From Mycobacterium sp. 852002-50816_SCH5313054-b (GTDB lineage: Bacteria > Actinomycetota > Actinomycetes > Mycobacteriales > Mycobacteriaceae), in NCBI RefSeq assembly GCF_001667185.1, contig NZ_LZIC01000002.1:1-64000 (forward strand): a DNA stretch of 64,000 nucleotides, read 5' to 3'. The notes beneath the pieces are model-generated. The model worked only from the letters and a program-made list of their open reading frames with translations, searched no databases and had not been told where the DNA came from. This document shows, in pieces, positions 43,826-52,009 of this stretch (position 1 is the stretch's first letter; every line of letters starts with the position of its first letter). Both the position numbers and the translations under genes were made by a program.

Positions 43826-44213
43826 TTGTCAAGCTTTCGTGAATACCCGTGAAATCAGCTTCATTGCGGGTGATGAGCGGCACGCCCAGGGTGACGGCGA
43901 CCGCGGCAATGAGGAGGTCGAGTCGCCGCGGCTTCGGGTCTCGGCCGACGGCTCGAACTGTGGCGCACAGCGCTCCGTAGATCCGCGCGGCGCGCGTATC
44001 GAACGGAATCGGATCGAAGGTTCTGGTGATCCAGTGATAGCGCTGCTCGCGGGCGGCGTTGACGAGCGCATCGTCGGTATGCAGGCCGTATGACAGCTCC
44101 GCGAGCGTGATGGTGCTGACCGCTGCAGTGGCCGCGTGCGCTGCGACCCCGCTTGCCGGGTAGTCGATTACGACGGACGTATCGAGTAGAGCCCGCTCAT
44201 AGAGTCGGGTCAT
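43809..44213 (-). CDS. vapC: VapC PIN-domain toxin
   Basis: A 134-residue PIN protein: ALLDTSVVIDYPASG with the first Asp, VSTITLAELSYGLHT with the Glu, RRLDLLIAAVAVTLGVPLIT and RNEADFTGI with the terminal acids. ATG 44213 overlaps the antitoxin TGA (ATGA), which fixes the start. Its 3' end overlaps the convergent PHP gene by 17 bp. Expected to be a site-specific RNase. Confidence 0.87.
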   Translation of the reverse strand: MTRLYERALLDTSVVIDYPASGVAAHAATAAVSTITLAELSYGLHTDDALVNAAREQRYHWITRTFDPIPFDTRAARIYGALCATVRAVGRDPKPRRLDLLIAAVAVTLGVPLITRNEADFTGIHESLTIIAVR

Positions 44214-44500
44214 GTGGCGCGCCACCTGTCGGCCTCGCGGTCGTCGACGGCCTTGTCGAGCGCTTCGAGCTCACGACTGAACCGAGCGGCGCCCCAACTG
44301 GGGAGTCGACTTGTGCCCGCGGCAATGTGGGCGACCGGAACAAAGCGCGGAGGTCGATCTGGTCCGGATTCGCTGTGCGGCACCAGGTCTGCGACGGGGA
44401 TACCATTTCGGGTCACCGTAAAGCGCTCCCCTTGTTGCACGCGGCGCATGATCGCGCCGCTGTCGTTTCGCAGTTCGCGTTGGCTAAGCGGTGTCGCCAT
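44210..44500 (-). CDS. vapB: Phd/YefM-type VapB antitoxin
   Basis: A 96-residue Phd-fold antitoxin: ATPLSQRELRNDSGAIMRRV, QQGERFTVTRNGIPVADLVP, then a disordered toxin-binding tail ending READRWRAT. ATG 44500 is chosen because palindromic GTAGCAC elements lie directly upstream. Coupled to the VapC gene. It belongs to a different antitoxin class from the VapB at 39479. Confidence 0.85.
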   Translation of the reverse strand: MATPLSQRELRNDSGAIMRRVQQGERFTVTRNGIPVADLVPHSESGPDRPPRFVPVAHIAAGTSRLPSWGAARFSRELEALDKAVDDREADRWRAT

Positions 44501-44509
44501 GACAGTAGC

Positions 44510-44547
44510 GTAGCACAACGGTGCTACACCATGTAGCACCCTGCTAC
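44510..44547. promoter_or_regulatory. vapBC operator with two palindromes
   Basis: GTAGCAC-AACG-GTGCTAC (44510-44527, perfect 7-bp arms) is followed by GTAGC-ACCCT-GCTAC (44533-44547). They sit 10 bp upstream of the Phd-type antitoxin ATG, where the VapBC complex should bind. The kinase gene on the other strand starts further downstream. Confidence 0.6.
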
Positions 44548-44640
44548 GTCGATTCCTCACAGCGCTGCAGCAACGTTTCGATTCCCGGGCCTTTGGTTAC
44601 CCCGAACGCGCAGGGGGCCACCTTTCCGACAGGCGGGATA

Positions 44641-45816
44641 TTGGAGCTCCAAGGAACAGAGTCGCGCGCGGCCGCCGTAATCGTGGGCGGCCGCTACGAA
44701 CTGCGTGGCCTCCTCGGCCGCGGGGCGATGGCCGAGGTCCGTGACGGCTGGGACTTGAAGCTGAGCCGCCCGGTCGCGATCAAGCTGCTCGATCCGGCGC
44801 TGACGGCCCGGCCGGAGAGCCGGCCGCGGTTCGAGGCGGAGGCGCGGGCGGCCGCGCAGCTGACCGGTCGGCACGTCGTCGTGGTTCACGACGTGGGCGA
44901 GCACGGCGGGTTGCCGTTCATCGTCATGGAGCGGCTGCCGGGGGTGTCGCTGGCCGACCACATCGCGCGCGGGCCGCTGCCGTGCGGGTTCGTGCAGGCG
45001 GTGCTTGGTGGCGTCCTGGACGCCCTGGCCGAGGCGCACAAAGTCGGCATCCTGCACCGCGACGTGAAGCCGGGCAACGTCTTGTTCACCGCTTCGGGCG
45101 AACCCAAGCTCGCCGATTTCGGCATCGCCAAGACGGCCGGCGCCGCCTACACCCGGACCGGTGAGGTCGTCGGCAGCATGGCCTATATGAGTCCCGAGCG
45201 GCTGACAGGCAAGCCGGCCACCGTGGCCGACGACCTCTATTCCGTCGGCGTGGTGGGTTACGAGGCGCTGTCCGGGCGGCGACCGTTCCCGCAGGAGGAT
45301 TTGGGACCGCTGGCGCACGCGATCCTGCACGAGTCACCTCCGCCGCTTGCCGCGCTGCGCCCCGATCTGCCGCCGGGGCTCATCGACACGATCGAACGGG
45401 CGATGGCGCGCGACCCGGCACGGCGGTTCGACCAGGCCAACGCGATGGGGGCCGCGCTGGTCGGCGCGCCCGTCGTACCGGCTTCCGTCCGCCCGCGGAC
45501 CCGGGTGATGACGGCGCCTGTCCCGGCATTTACGCCCGCGGCCGCCCGCCTGGAGCCGGACGTTCCCCGGCGCAAGCTGTGGGTGGCGGCGATCATCGCG
45601 CTATTCGTTCTCGCCTTAATGCTGTTCGTGCTTGACTCGTCGCTCTCGTCGTCGCCGCCGCCGACGCCGGCCAACATCACGACACCGTCCCCGACGCCGG
45701 CCACCACCCTGACCACAACGCCCAGCAGCATCGAGCAGCCACCGCCGCCGCCTCCGCCTCCGCCGAACCATCCGGGGCCCCCGGGCAAGAAACACAAAGG
45801 CGGCGGGGGCGACTGA
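44641..45816 (+). CDS. Membrane Ser/Thr protein kinase lacking a sensor domain
   Basis: About 391 residues from a TTG at 44641 (start uncertain: the frame is open from 44521, GTG near 44686). Kinase: GGRYELRGLLGRGAMAEVRD, ATP Lys48, HRDVKPGN (catalytic Asp141), DFGIAKTAGAAYTRTGEVVG and SPERL. After a juxtamembrane stretch comes one helix (LWVAAIIALFVLALMLFVLD). The outside part is only a Ser/Thr/Pro-rich linker, a run of nine prolines and a Lys/Gly tail, with no folded sensor. Confidence 0.85.
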   Translation: MELQGTESRAAAVIVGGRYELRGLLGRGAMAEVRDGWDLKLSRPVAIKLLDPALTARPESRPRFEAEARAAAQLTGRHVVVVHDVGEHGGLPFIVMERLPGVSLADHIARGPLPCGFVQAVLGGVLDALAEAHKVGILHRDVKPGNVLFTASGEPKLADFGIAKTAGAAYTRTGEVVGSMAYMSPERLTGKPATVADDLYSVGVVGYEALSGRRPFPQEDLGPLAHAILHESPPPLAALRPDLPPGLIDTIERAMARDPARRFDQANAMGAALVGAPVVPASVRPRTRVMTAPVPAFTPAAARLEPDVPRRKLWVAAIIALFVLALMLFVLDSSLSSSPPPTPANITTPSPTPATTLTTTPSSIEQPPPPPPPPPNHPGPPGKKHKGGGGD

Positions 45817-45824
45817 CTGGCCGG

Positions 45825-47078
45825 CTAGCTCCGCTTCGCCCCGGGGGTGAAGGTGACCGGCAGCTTGGCCAGACCGGTCATGCTCGGGTTGCCCAGGTAT
45901 TGGTGGACGTTGTGGACGTCGACCTGGTAGTCGGGGATGCGGTCGAGCACCGCCTTGACCATCACCTCGGACATCAGCCGCGCCAGGTGTGAGCCGATGC
46001 AGCGGTGCGGCCCGAGCCCAAAGGCGAGGTGGCGGTTGGGTGTTCGGTCGAGGACGATTTCGTCGGGTTTTTCGAATTCCTTCTCGTCGTGGTTGGCGGA
46101 GAGCCAGCTGATGACGACTTTGTCGTTCTTTCGCAAGCGTTGGCCGTTGAGCTCGACGTCTTTCGTGACCGTGCGGCTCAGGGTTTGGTTGACCGAGAAG
46201 TAGCGCAGGAATTCGTCGGTGGCGGTGCGGTAGAGCTCCGGGTGGTCGATGAGTTGTTGGCGCAGCTCCGGGTGGGTGCCCAGGTGCAGCAGGGTGAGCG
46301 CGGTCTGCGAGGTGGTGGTGTCGACGCCGCCGCCGATGAGGTTCCAGAGGATGTTGAGCAGCTGTTCGTCGGTGAGGCGCTGGCCGTCGAATTCAAACTG
46401 GATGAGGAAGCTGGTCAGGTCGTCTTCCGGTTTGCCGCGCCGGGTGGCCGCGAACTCGATGACTTCTTCCATCATGGCCGGCACTTTGGCGATGGCATTG
46501 AGGTACTCGTCGCTGTCCTGCGGGACGGCCATGACGGAGTGGAAGAGGTTGGCGTAGAGGTGCCAGTTGCCGAGGGGCAGGCCCATCAGCTTCATGGTGA
46601 GGATGGCCGGGACCGGGCTGGCGTAGTCGAGCACGAGGTCCATCTGCCCGTCTTCGATGTGTTGGTCGAGGAACTCGTGGGCCTTGTGTTCCATGAACGG
46701 CTTGAGCTTCTGGACGGCGCCGGGGGAGAGGAACGGCGCCAGGGCGTGGCGTAGGGCGAGGTGGTAGGGGCCGTCGACCTCGCCGATGCCCAGCGCCGGC
46801 TGGCCTTCGGGCCGCGGGACGCCCATCTCGCCCTGGTAGTCGACGCCGTCTTCGGCGTCCGGTTCGTATTTGTGGGCGAAGGTGTCGCCGTCTCTTGCCG
46901 CTTGGCTCACCGCCGCGTAGCTGCTGAGGAACCAGAAGCCTTCGTAGTTGGTGTTCCAGGCGACCGGGCACTTGTGCCTCAGGTCGGCGATGATGGCGAG
47001 TTCGTTGAGGTTGAAGTCGTCGGAGTGGTGGTCGAAGTCGACCACGGCGTCGACGCTGACGTCGGGACGGGTTGCCAT
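45825..47078 (-). CDS. Cytochrome P450
   Basis: A 417-residue P450: I-helix GGGVDTTTSQTAL, K-helix DEFLRYF in place of a strict ExxR (Glu-Phe-Leu-Arg), heme loop FGLGPHRCIG with Cys360. ATG 47078 follows a GGAGG SD. The VOC gene diverges 87 bp away. Substrate unknown; many mycobacterial P450s of this type act on sterols or terpenes. Confidence 0.92.
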   Translation of the reverse strand: MATRPDVSVDAVVDFDHHSDDFNLNELAIIADLRHKCPVAWNTNYEGFWFLSSYAAVSQAARDGDTFAHKYEPDAEDGVDYQGEMGVPRPEGQPALGIGEVDGPYHLALRHALAPFLSPGAVQKLKPFMEHKAHEFLDQHIEDGQMDLVLDYASPVPAILTMKLMGLPLGNWHLYANLFHSVMAVPQDSDEYLNAIAKVPAMMEEVIEFAATRRGKPEDDLTSFLIQFEFDGQRLTDEQLLNILWNLIGGGVDTTTSQTALTLLHLGTHPELRQQLIDHPELYRTATDEFLRYFSVNQTLSRTVTKDVELNGQRLRKNDKVVISWLSANHDEKEFEKPDEIVLDRTPNRHLAFGLGPHRCIGSHLARLMSEVMVKAVLDRIPDYQVDVHNVHQYLGNPSMTGLAKLPVTFTPGAKRS

Positions 47079-47165
47079 TTGAGAGTCCTCCACCGCGACG
47101 TTGAGCTCGGCTTTCTACACTATCTTTGCATTATTACGCGCTTGGTTCTGCCGAGAAAGGCCGCG

Positions 47166-47618
47166 ATGAGTAGTCACCGGACGACGTTCAACCATGTCGG
47201 ATTGTGTGTCTCCGATCGCGAGCGGTCGCGGCGGTTCTACGAGAATGTGCTCGGGTTTCAGTTCTGGTGGGAGCTTGATCCACCCGACGGCCCCACCGCC
47301 AAGCTTGTGCAGCTTCCCGAGCCGCTCGGGGTGCATGCGACCTACCTGGTGCGCGACGGGTTTGTGCTCGAACTCATGGACTACTTGAAGCGCCAAGTTC
47401 ACACGGGGTCAGAACGCGTGATGGATCAGATTGGGCTGACGCACATCTCGTTTTCGGTGTCGGATCTTGCCGGCGCGTTGGAGAAGGTTGAGGAGTTCGG
47501 GGGAGCGGTGGTCGACGCGACGGTGACCGAGGCGATGGCGATGATCCGCGATCCGGATGGTCAGCTGCTGGAGTTGCTTTCGGATGGGTGGTTGTCGGCA
47601 CTGCCGCCTCGGCCTTAA
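47166..47618 (+). CDS. VOC-superfamily protein
   Basis: A 150-residue VOC/glyoxalase fold: FNHVGLCVSDRERSRRFYEN with the metal His, VLGFQFWWELDPPDG, IGLTHISFSVSDLAGALEKV, and a final DPDGQLLELLSDGW carrying the metal Glu. Likely metal-dependent dioxygenase or isomerase. ATG 47166 has a GAAAGG SD; the longer frame from 46761 lies antisense to the P450. It is the last intact core gene before the island; its stop overlaps decayed DNA. Confidence 0.85.
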   Translation: MSSHRTTFNHVGLCVSDRERSRRFYENVLGFQFWWELDPPDGPTAKLVQLPEPLGVHATYLVRDGFVLELMDYLKRQVHTGSERVMDQIGLTHISFSVSDLAGALEKVEEFGGAVVDATVTEAMAMIRDPDGQLLELLSDGWLSALPPRP

Positions 47619-47800
47619 AGGGGTTCCTTCGCAGCGGTGGGAAGCTTGGCTGGCTGGGCAAGGAACTCATGGAGATTGGCCACCTCAACAATAAGCTTGT
47701 CGTCCGCCTTAATCGTCGGCACCCATTAATACGAAATATCGACAATACCCATGCCGGGCCTGCCCGTGTCGAGGGTTTTCGTCAGGCTCACCAGAGCGTT
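47615..47800 (-). pseudogene. Decayed gene fragment at left island border
   Basis: On the minus strand a frame reads NALVSLTKTLDTGRPGMGIV then DISY, an in-frame TAA, then WVPTIKADDKLIVEVANLHE followed by FLAQPAKLPTAAKEPL and TAA. The protein-like composition on both sides of the internal stop suggests the 3' end of a broken gene. Family not recognised. It occupies half of the 380-bp gap before the AAA gene; the remainder (47801-47998) shows no convincing gene. Confidence 0.4.
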
Positions 47801-47998
47801 TCATGGCCATGGAAAAGGGAGGTTCTTTCCTCCTCCGGGGGTTATCTTGTTGTTGTGCGGCCGAGTCACGATGCCCTTGCTCCAGAGACTGTCTCACCAG
47901 TCGGGCAGTTGGCGTCGGTATTGAGCGCCTTCGCAGATCAACCGCACGAAATGCCCGGGTCGGCCAGCATGGGACGTTCAACATTGAAGGAGAGCGAC

Positions 47999-50506
47999 AT
48001 GGTTGACACCAGCACGTGGTGCGGGACGGCAGTCAAGTCGATCCTCAGCCTATGGCGGAACGAAAATTTCGCGCGACGCGCTTCGACGGATGAAAAGCTA
48101 GATTACCGGCCAACCGCAACGTTTCACGCCATCGTTGCGATGGGCGAATGTGGCGTTTGGGAGCCTGCCGCAAAGTTCAGGGACGGCGTGCTGACCACAT
48201 CTTTCTTCGAAGTTTCTGACGTCAAGCGTCGCCCGTGTGCACATGATGTCCTCGCTGCTCTAGTACACGCCGACAATGTCTCCGAGAGCGCGACCACTTG
48301 GGCGGGAAAAAGAATTGACGAGTCGAGCCACACATTCGGGAAGCCGACGTTCCAGCCGTCGCTGGTGATCGGCGGCCTCTTCCACGCGCTAAGGGTTTTG
48401 CTCGCAGCCGAAGGACTCGAACCGCAGGCAAAAGCAGCCGCCGCGTCGCCACCCGGAATCACGCTCACACGGGAGGAACTCGCGGATCTAGTTTGCAAGG
48501 GCTTCGCCGAAGCCACCGATCGGCTCCTAAAACTTGCGCAACCTACGAGGCTAAGCGCCGTTGCGGATCGAAAAGACGCGAAGCTGGATCCAACAGACGC
48601 GAAGCAATGGGTTGTATCCGAGGCGGAGCTATCCGAACATGAAAAGGTTTCGACCAACCTTCTCCTCCACGCCGCAATCGCGCTTAGCGAGCGCAAGAGG
48701 ATTCTCGATGGCGCCAAAAACTGGAGGCTCCCGCTGCCCCCCGACTCGGACCAAACCCGCGGCAGGCTGGACACTTTTCAGCGGAGCCTGACGGACTACT
48801 TCCGGCGACAGGTTGATCGCCTAATGGCGCGGAGCCACGTCCTATCCGACCCAGAGTACGACCCCACTTCACTGGCCTTCGCAGTTCGCGGGCTAACCCT
48901 CCTCGACGAACAAGCCCGCGGCACACCGTTGTTCCGCGCTTCGGTCCAGGCAGTGGTTGCAGGGCAGCACGCAGACGGCTGCTGGTCCGATGGCGTCTCA
49001 GTCACTTACCAGGACGATGGCAGCACGATTCAGCAGCCCAGCGTCGAGGTTGCATTGTGCTTGGCAGAGTCTGTTTTTCATCACGACCTGCTCGTCTATC
49101 ACGACGCCGATAAAATCGAAGTGCTTAATCAGGCGCTCGAGGCGCTCGAAAAGACCGCGAGTTATTTAACCGCCTCGTACACGCCGTACACGACGAATGG
49201 TGACTTTTCCGGCTGGGTTAGCGATCGCACGCGCCACCCCGGTGTCGCCGAAACGTGGATCACCTCATTTGCTGCGCAGCTCTTCCACACGATGTACCTT
49301 GCCGAGCGTGCGCGCCGCCGCGCGGCGACACTCCATAAGTATGTTGTCCGCAACCCGAAGCGCGCGGCCAAGAAGGTCACTATCGACGTCGATGCTGGCG
49401 AGGAGACACAAGATGCTGGCAAGGCGAGTCTGTCATTCGAAGCTCAATTTTGGCGAAAAGAGGTAACCGAGCCTGACGTCGTACTAGAGCCAGTTAGCGA
49501 AGTACTCACGAAAGTGATAGAGCCGCTGGCAGGCCAGCGGCTGCGTGGCTTTCCGATCCTCCGCCCCAATAAGGACGGCGTCTCTTTCATAATTTACGGC
49601 CCTCCCGGCAGCGGGAAAACCTTCATGGTCGAAAAACTGGCGGAGGCGCTCGGCTGGCCATTGCTGGCGCTGAGCCCCGGCCACTTCATACGGCGCGGTT
49701 TGGAACTCATCGAATCGACAGCGGCCGAAATTTTCGGCGACCTGATGACCCTCGACCACACCGTCGTCTTCTTCGACGAATGCGACGAGTTGTTCCGTGA
49801 GCGTTCCGAACAGAGTGCGGAGGGACGTAACATCCTCTCCTTCGCCACAGCCTCGATGCTGCCGAAGCTCCAAGAGTTACACGACGCGCGACGCGTCATT
49901 TTCTTTCTCGGAACGAACTTTCTCAGCAACGTTGACATAGCGATAAGGCGCCCCGGTCGCTTCGACGGACGTTTGCTCTTCGATCGCCCCGATATCAAGG
50001 CGCGCAGCAATCTCCTTGGGCAAGGCTGGAAAAAGGAACCTGAGAAAGAAATGCCTGAACAGGACTTCAAGTGGGCCATCGATCAAACCACAGGATGGAT
50101 GAGTAAAGATGTAAAGGACCTCGGAACCGCCCTAAGAGCTAAGCATGATTCGGCCCCCGCTCGTCCTGACCCACAGGCTAAGGCCGTCGTGCAAGCTCAA
50201 CTTGACCCACACGCAGAGGCTGTCAAGAAAGTAGACGACTTAGTCGAGCGGGCCCAAGCGACAGTCGATGACTACCTGGATTGGTGCGTGCGGGCAGGGA
50301 AGGCAGAGCTTGAAGCGGCCGGGCTGGAAGGAACTGAGAAGCTTTTCAAAGTGTTTGCCCGGTGGCGAGCATTGCCCGACTTCGACCAGGAATTCAGGCG
50401 GCGCTATAAGAAATACGGTCCGGACGCGCAAGCCGAAGCAGATGCATTCCTCGCTAACCTCAGAAAACGTATGAGCGAAAAACAGCAGCGCGGGGAAAGC
50501 TCATGA
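47999..50506 (+). CDS. Large AAA+ ATPase with toroid-like N-terminal domain
   Basis: An 835-residue protein from ATG 47999, fixed by an AAGGAG SD 6 bases upstream. Residues about 1-480 are helical with a repeat-like segment (VVAGQHADGCWSDG, then SGWVSDRTRHPGVAETWITS) reminiscent of terpene-cyclase/alpha-toroid folds. The AAA+ domain has Walker A GPPGSGKT (534-541), Walker B VVFFDECDE (589-597), sensor FLGTNF and arginine finger RRPGRFDG (about 650), as in FtsH/Cdc48-type ATPases. A charged helical tail follows. Its TGA overlaps the HIT gene start. Not a known Dnd component; an effector or remodeller role is inferred from position. Confidence 0.8.
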   Translation: MVDTSTWCGTAVKSILSLWRNENFARRASTDEKLDYRPTATFHAIVAMGECGVWEPAAKFRDGVLTTSFFEVSDVKRRPCAHDVLAALVHADNVSESATTWAGKRIDESSHTFGKPTFQPSLVIGGLFHALRVLLAAEGLEPQAKAAAASPPGITLTREELADLVCKGFAEATDRLLKLAQPTRLSAVADRKDAKLDPTDAKQWVVSEAELSEHEKVSTNLLLHAAIALSERKRILDGAKNWRLPLPPDSDQTRGRLDTFQRSLTDYFRRQVDRLMARSHVLSDPEYDPTSLAFAVRGLTLLDEQARGTPLFRASVQAVVAGQHADGCWSDGVSVTYQDDGSTIQQPSVEVALCLAESVFHHDLLVYHDADKIEVLNQALEALEKTASYLTASYTPYTTNGDFSGWVSDRTRHPGVAETWITSFAAQLFHTMYLAERARRRAATLHKYVVRNPKRAAKKVTIDVDAGEETQDAGKASLSFEAQFWRKEVTEPDVVLEPVSEVLTKVIEPLAGQRLRGFPILRPNKDGVSFIIYGPPGSGKTFMVEKLAEALGWPLLALSPGHFIRRGLELIESTAAEIFGDLMTLDHTVVFFDECDELFRERSEQSAEGRNILSFATASMLPKLQELHDARRVIFFLGTNFLSNVDIAIRRPGRFDGRLLFDRPDIKARSNLLGQGWKKEPEKEMPEQDFKWAIDQTTGWMSKDVKDLGTALRAKHDSAPARPDPQAKAVVQAQLDPHAEAVKKVDDLVERAQATVDDYLDWCVRAGKAELEAAGLEGTEKLFKVFARWRALPDFDQEFRRRYKKYGPDAQAEADAFLANLRKRMSEKQQRGESS

Positions 50507-51261
50507 CCGCCACGCGCCGTGCATGCCAGGTGCGACGCGTCGGAATCGAAGGCTTTGCCGTGTCGGGAGTCTGTGAGCGTTGCGGCTGCTCGCTATGCGC
50601 CGAGTTGAACGGTATGCAGCCGCCATTGCACACGCTCCTCGGCGTTTCCACACCGGCCTCACGTGTCCTCGTCGAATCCGACAACTGGGTCGTGGTGCCC
50701 ACGCTCGGCTCGCTCGTGCCAGGCCATATCATGCTCGTCCCTCGCGGCCATTTCTATTCAGCCCTCGCTTGCCCTGAACCATTGCTGCGCGAGTGCGATG
50801 CCATGGTCGATAGATGCGCCATACGATTGCGCGACCTGTACGGCCAGCAGGTTGTGATGTTTGAGCACGGCGCCGAACCCGGCACGCCGGGTAGGTGCGG
50901 CGCGTGCATCGAACATGCGCATCTGCACCTTCTGCCGGGGCCGCGCCGTTTCGTCCGTTCCGTCACGTCCACGGGGCATGGGTGGATTTCTGCCCGAACG
51001 CTCCTTGACCTCCGCGCAGAATTAGGAGCCTCCGCCTACCTGCTCGCTGGCGAGCTGCTCCCTGGCCGCACGATATTCGCGCGCAGGCCGGACGCGGAGG
51101 TACCTTCACAGTTCCTTCGAAAAGTCTTCGCCGCCGAAGTCGGCAACACTCAGACTTGGGACTGGCGCAAATTTCCGCGTGCTGAGGGTCTCCTACAAAC
51201 GATGCGAGACTGGACGGCGGGTGCCACGGATTCCCCGAATTCCAACACTGTTGTTTCATGA
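50503..51261 (+). CDS. HIT-domain (histidine triad) protein
   Basis: A 252-residue protein coupled to the AAA gene (ATGA overlap). Residues 24-32 are CERCGCSLC, a zinc-knuckle-like start as in HIT hydrolases; then ESDNWVVVPTLGSLVPGHIM and LVPRGHFYSA, and the triad motif EHAHLHLLPG (His138, His140, His142) preceded by CGAC. HIT proteins hydrolyse nucleotidyl bonds (AMP-lysine, AppppA, adenylated DNA). The about 100-residue C-terminal extension (LLAGELLPGRTIFARRPDAE) is unassigned. Possibly acts on a nucleotide made or consumed by the ATPase partner. Confidence 0.82.
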   Translation: MTATRRACQVRRVGIEGFAVSGVCERCGCSLCAELNGMQPPLHTLLGVSTPASRVLVESDNWVVVPTLGSLVPGHIMLVPRGHFYSALACPEPLLRECDAMVDRCAIRLRDLYGQQVVMFEHGAEPGTPGRCGACIEHAHLHLLPGPRRFVRSVTSTGHGWISARTLLDLRAELGASAYLLAGELLPGRTIFARRPDAEVPSQFLRKVFAAEVGNTQTWDWRKFPRAEGLLQTMRDWTAGATDSPNSNTVVS

Positions 51262-51430
51262 GTCTGACGCCGGTGGACGTACGTTAGCCTGCTTGTCATA
51301 ACGTGGCGTCGTCTGGCTAATCAATCCAGCGTCCCGGAGCCCGTAGATGACGCCGCGGAACGCCGGTGCACTACACGCTCCCTTGGCGTAGTTGGACTCA
51401 TCAACCGGCGATATCCACCGTTCTTCCGCG
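51256..51430 (-). other. Possible out-of-frame extension of the small membrane protein
   Basis: Directly downstream of and overlapping the end of the small membrane protein gene, another minus-strand frame reads a coherent sequence: EDAEERWISPVDESNYAKGA, then CSAPAFRGVIYGLRDAGLIS, then QTTPRYDKQANVRPP and a TGA at 51256. It has no own start codon. It may be the original C-terminus separated by a frameshift near 51430, or chance. Confidence 0.3.
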
Positions 51431-52009
51431 TCCTCGCAAGATCTTGATGAGCCGAGGGCCCTGGATCATGCGGTACAGGACGGCGAGCTCCGTATAGGGT
51501 CCGCTACCGCGCTCCGTAGTCGGGTTCGCGTTCTGTTTGACTGTTATAAAGGGTTCGAACCGTTCGCAGTGAAGCGCGATGATTGTTCGTCCCATGCGAC
51601 GAAAGACCGCCACGTCGTAGATTCCCAGCCGGACGCCGACGGCAAGCCTTTCAAGGCCGTTTAAAATATCGTGGACTTCATCGCTAAGCCTCCTGCGCTC
51701 TGCCTCCTCCAACACGGTGTTGTGTTTGTCTCGTAGCTCGTCGCCGGCATCGCCGGCGAGTGCCTTCGCCTGGTCTTGTGTGAATTGTCCCTCGCCAAGA
51801 ACTCTGAGCACGTCGCGACGCGCTTCGCGGGTGTCGTCCGACCACTTAACCCAGGCTTCCAGTGTGTCTTTCCTCTTAACCCTGTCCGCAGCTCTGTAGG
51901 CGCTCAAGGCAGTAACGACGAGCGCTCCGCCTGCAGCTACCGCAACCGCAGCCGGAAAAATCGTCTGTCTTGTCAGGTCGGCAAAGTCAGCTATCCAATA
52001 AGTAAACAT
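51401..52009 (-). CDS. Small membrane protein, DUF4760-like
   Basis: A 202-residue protein: one N-terminal membrane helix (about 15-38, TIFPAAVAVAAGGALVVTAL) and a soluble helical region (AYRAADRVKRKDTLEAWVKW, VHDILNGLERLAVGVRLGIY, DVAVFRRMGRTIIALHCERF). This layout and length resemble DUF4760-type proteins found near defence genes. The C-terminus may be cut by a frameshift. Convergent with the HIT gene; cargo of the island with unknown role. Confidence 0.55.
   Translation of the reverse strand: MFTYWIADFADLTRQTIFPAAVAVAAGGALVVTALSAYRAADRVKRKDTLEAWVKWSDDTREARRDVLRVLGEGQFTQDQAKALAGDAGDELRDKHNTVLEEAERRRLSDEVHDILNGLERLAVGVRLGIYDVAVFRRMGRTIIALHCERFEPFITVKQNANPTTERGSGPYTELAVLYRMIQGPRLIKILRGRGRTVDIAG

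Noticed and set aside
47588..47998. N-terminal extension of the AAA protein to 47588.
   Set aside because: The 137 extra residues overlap the VOC gene and debris and show no conserved character; ATG 47999 has a good SD sequence.
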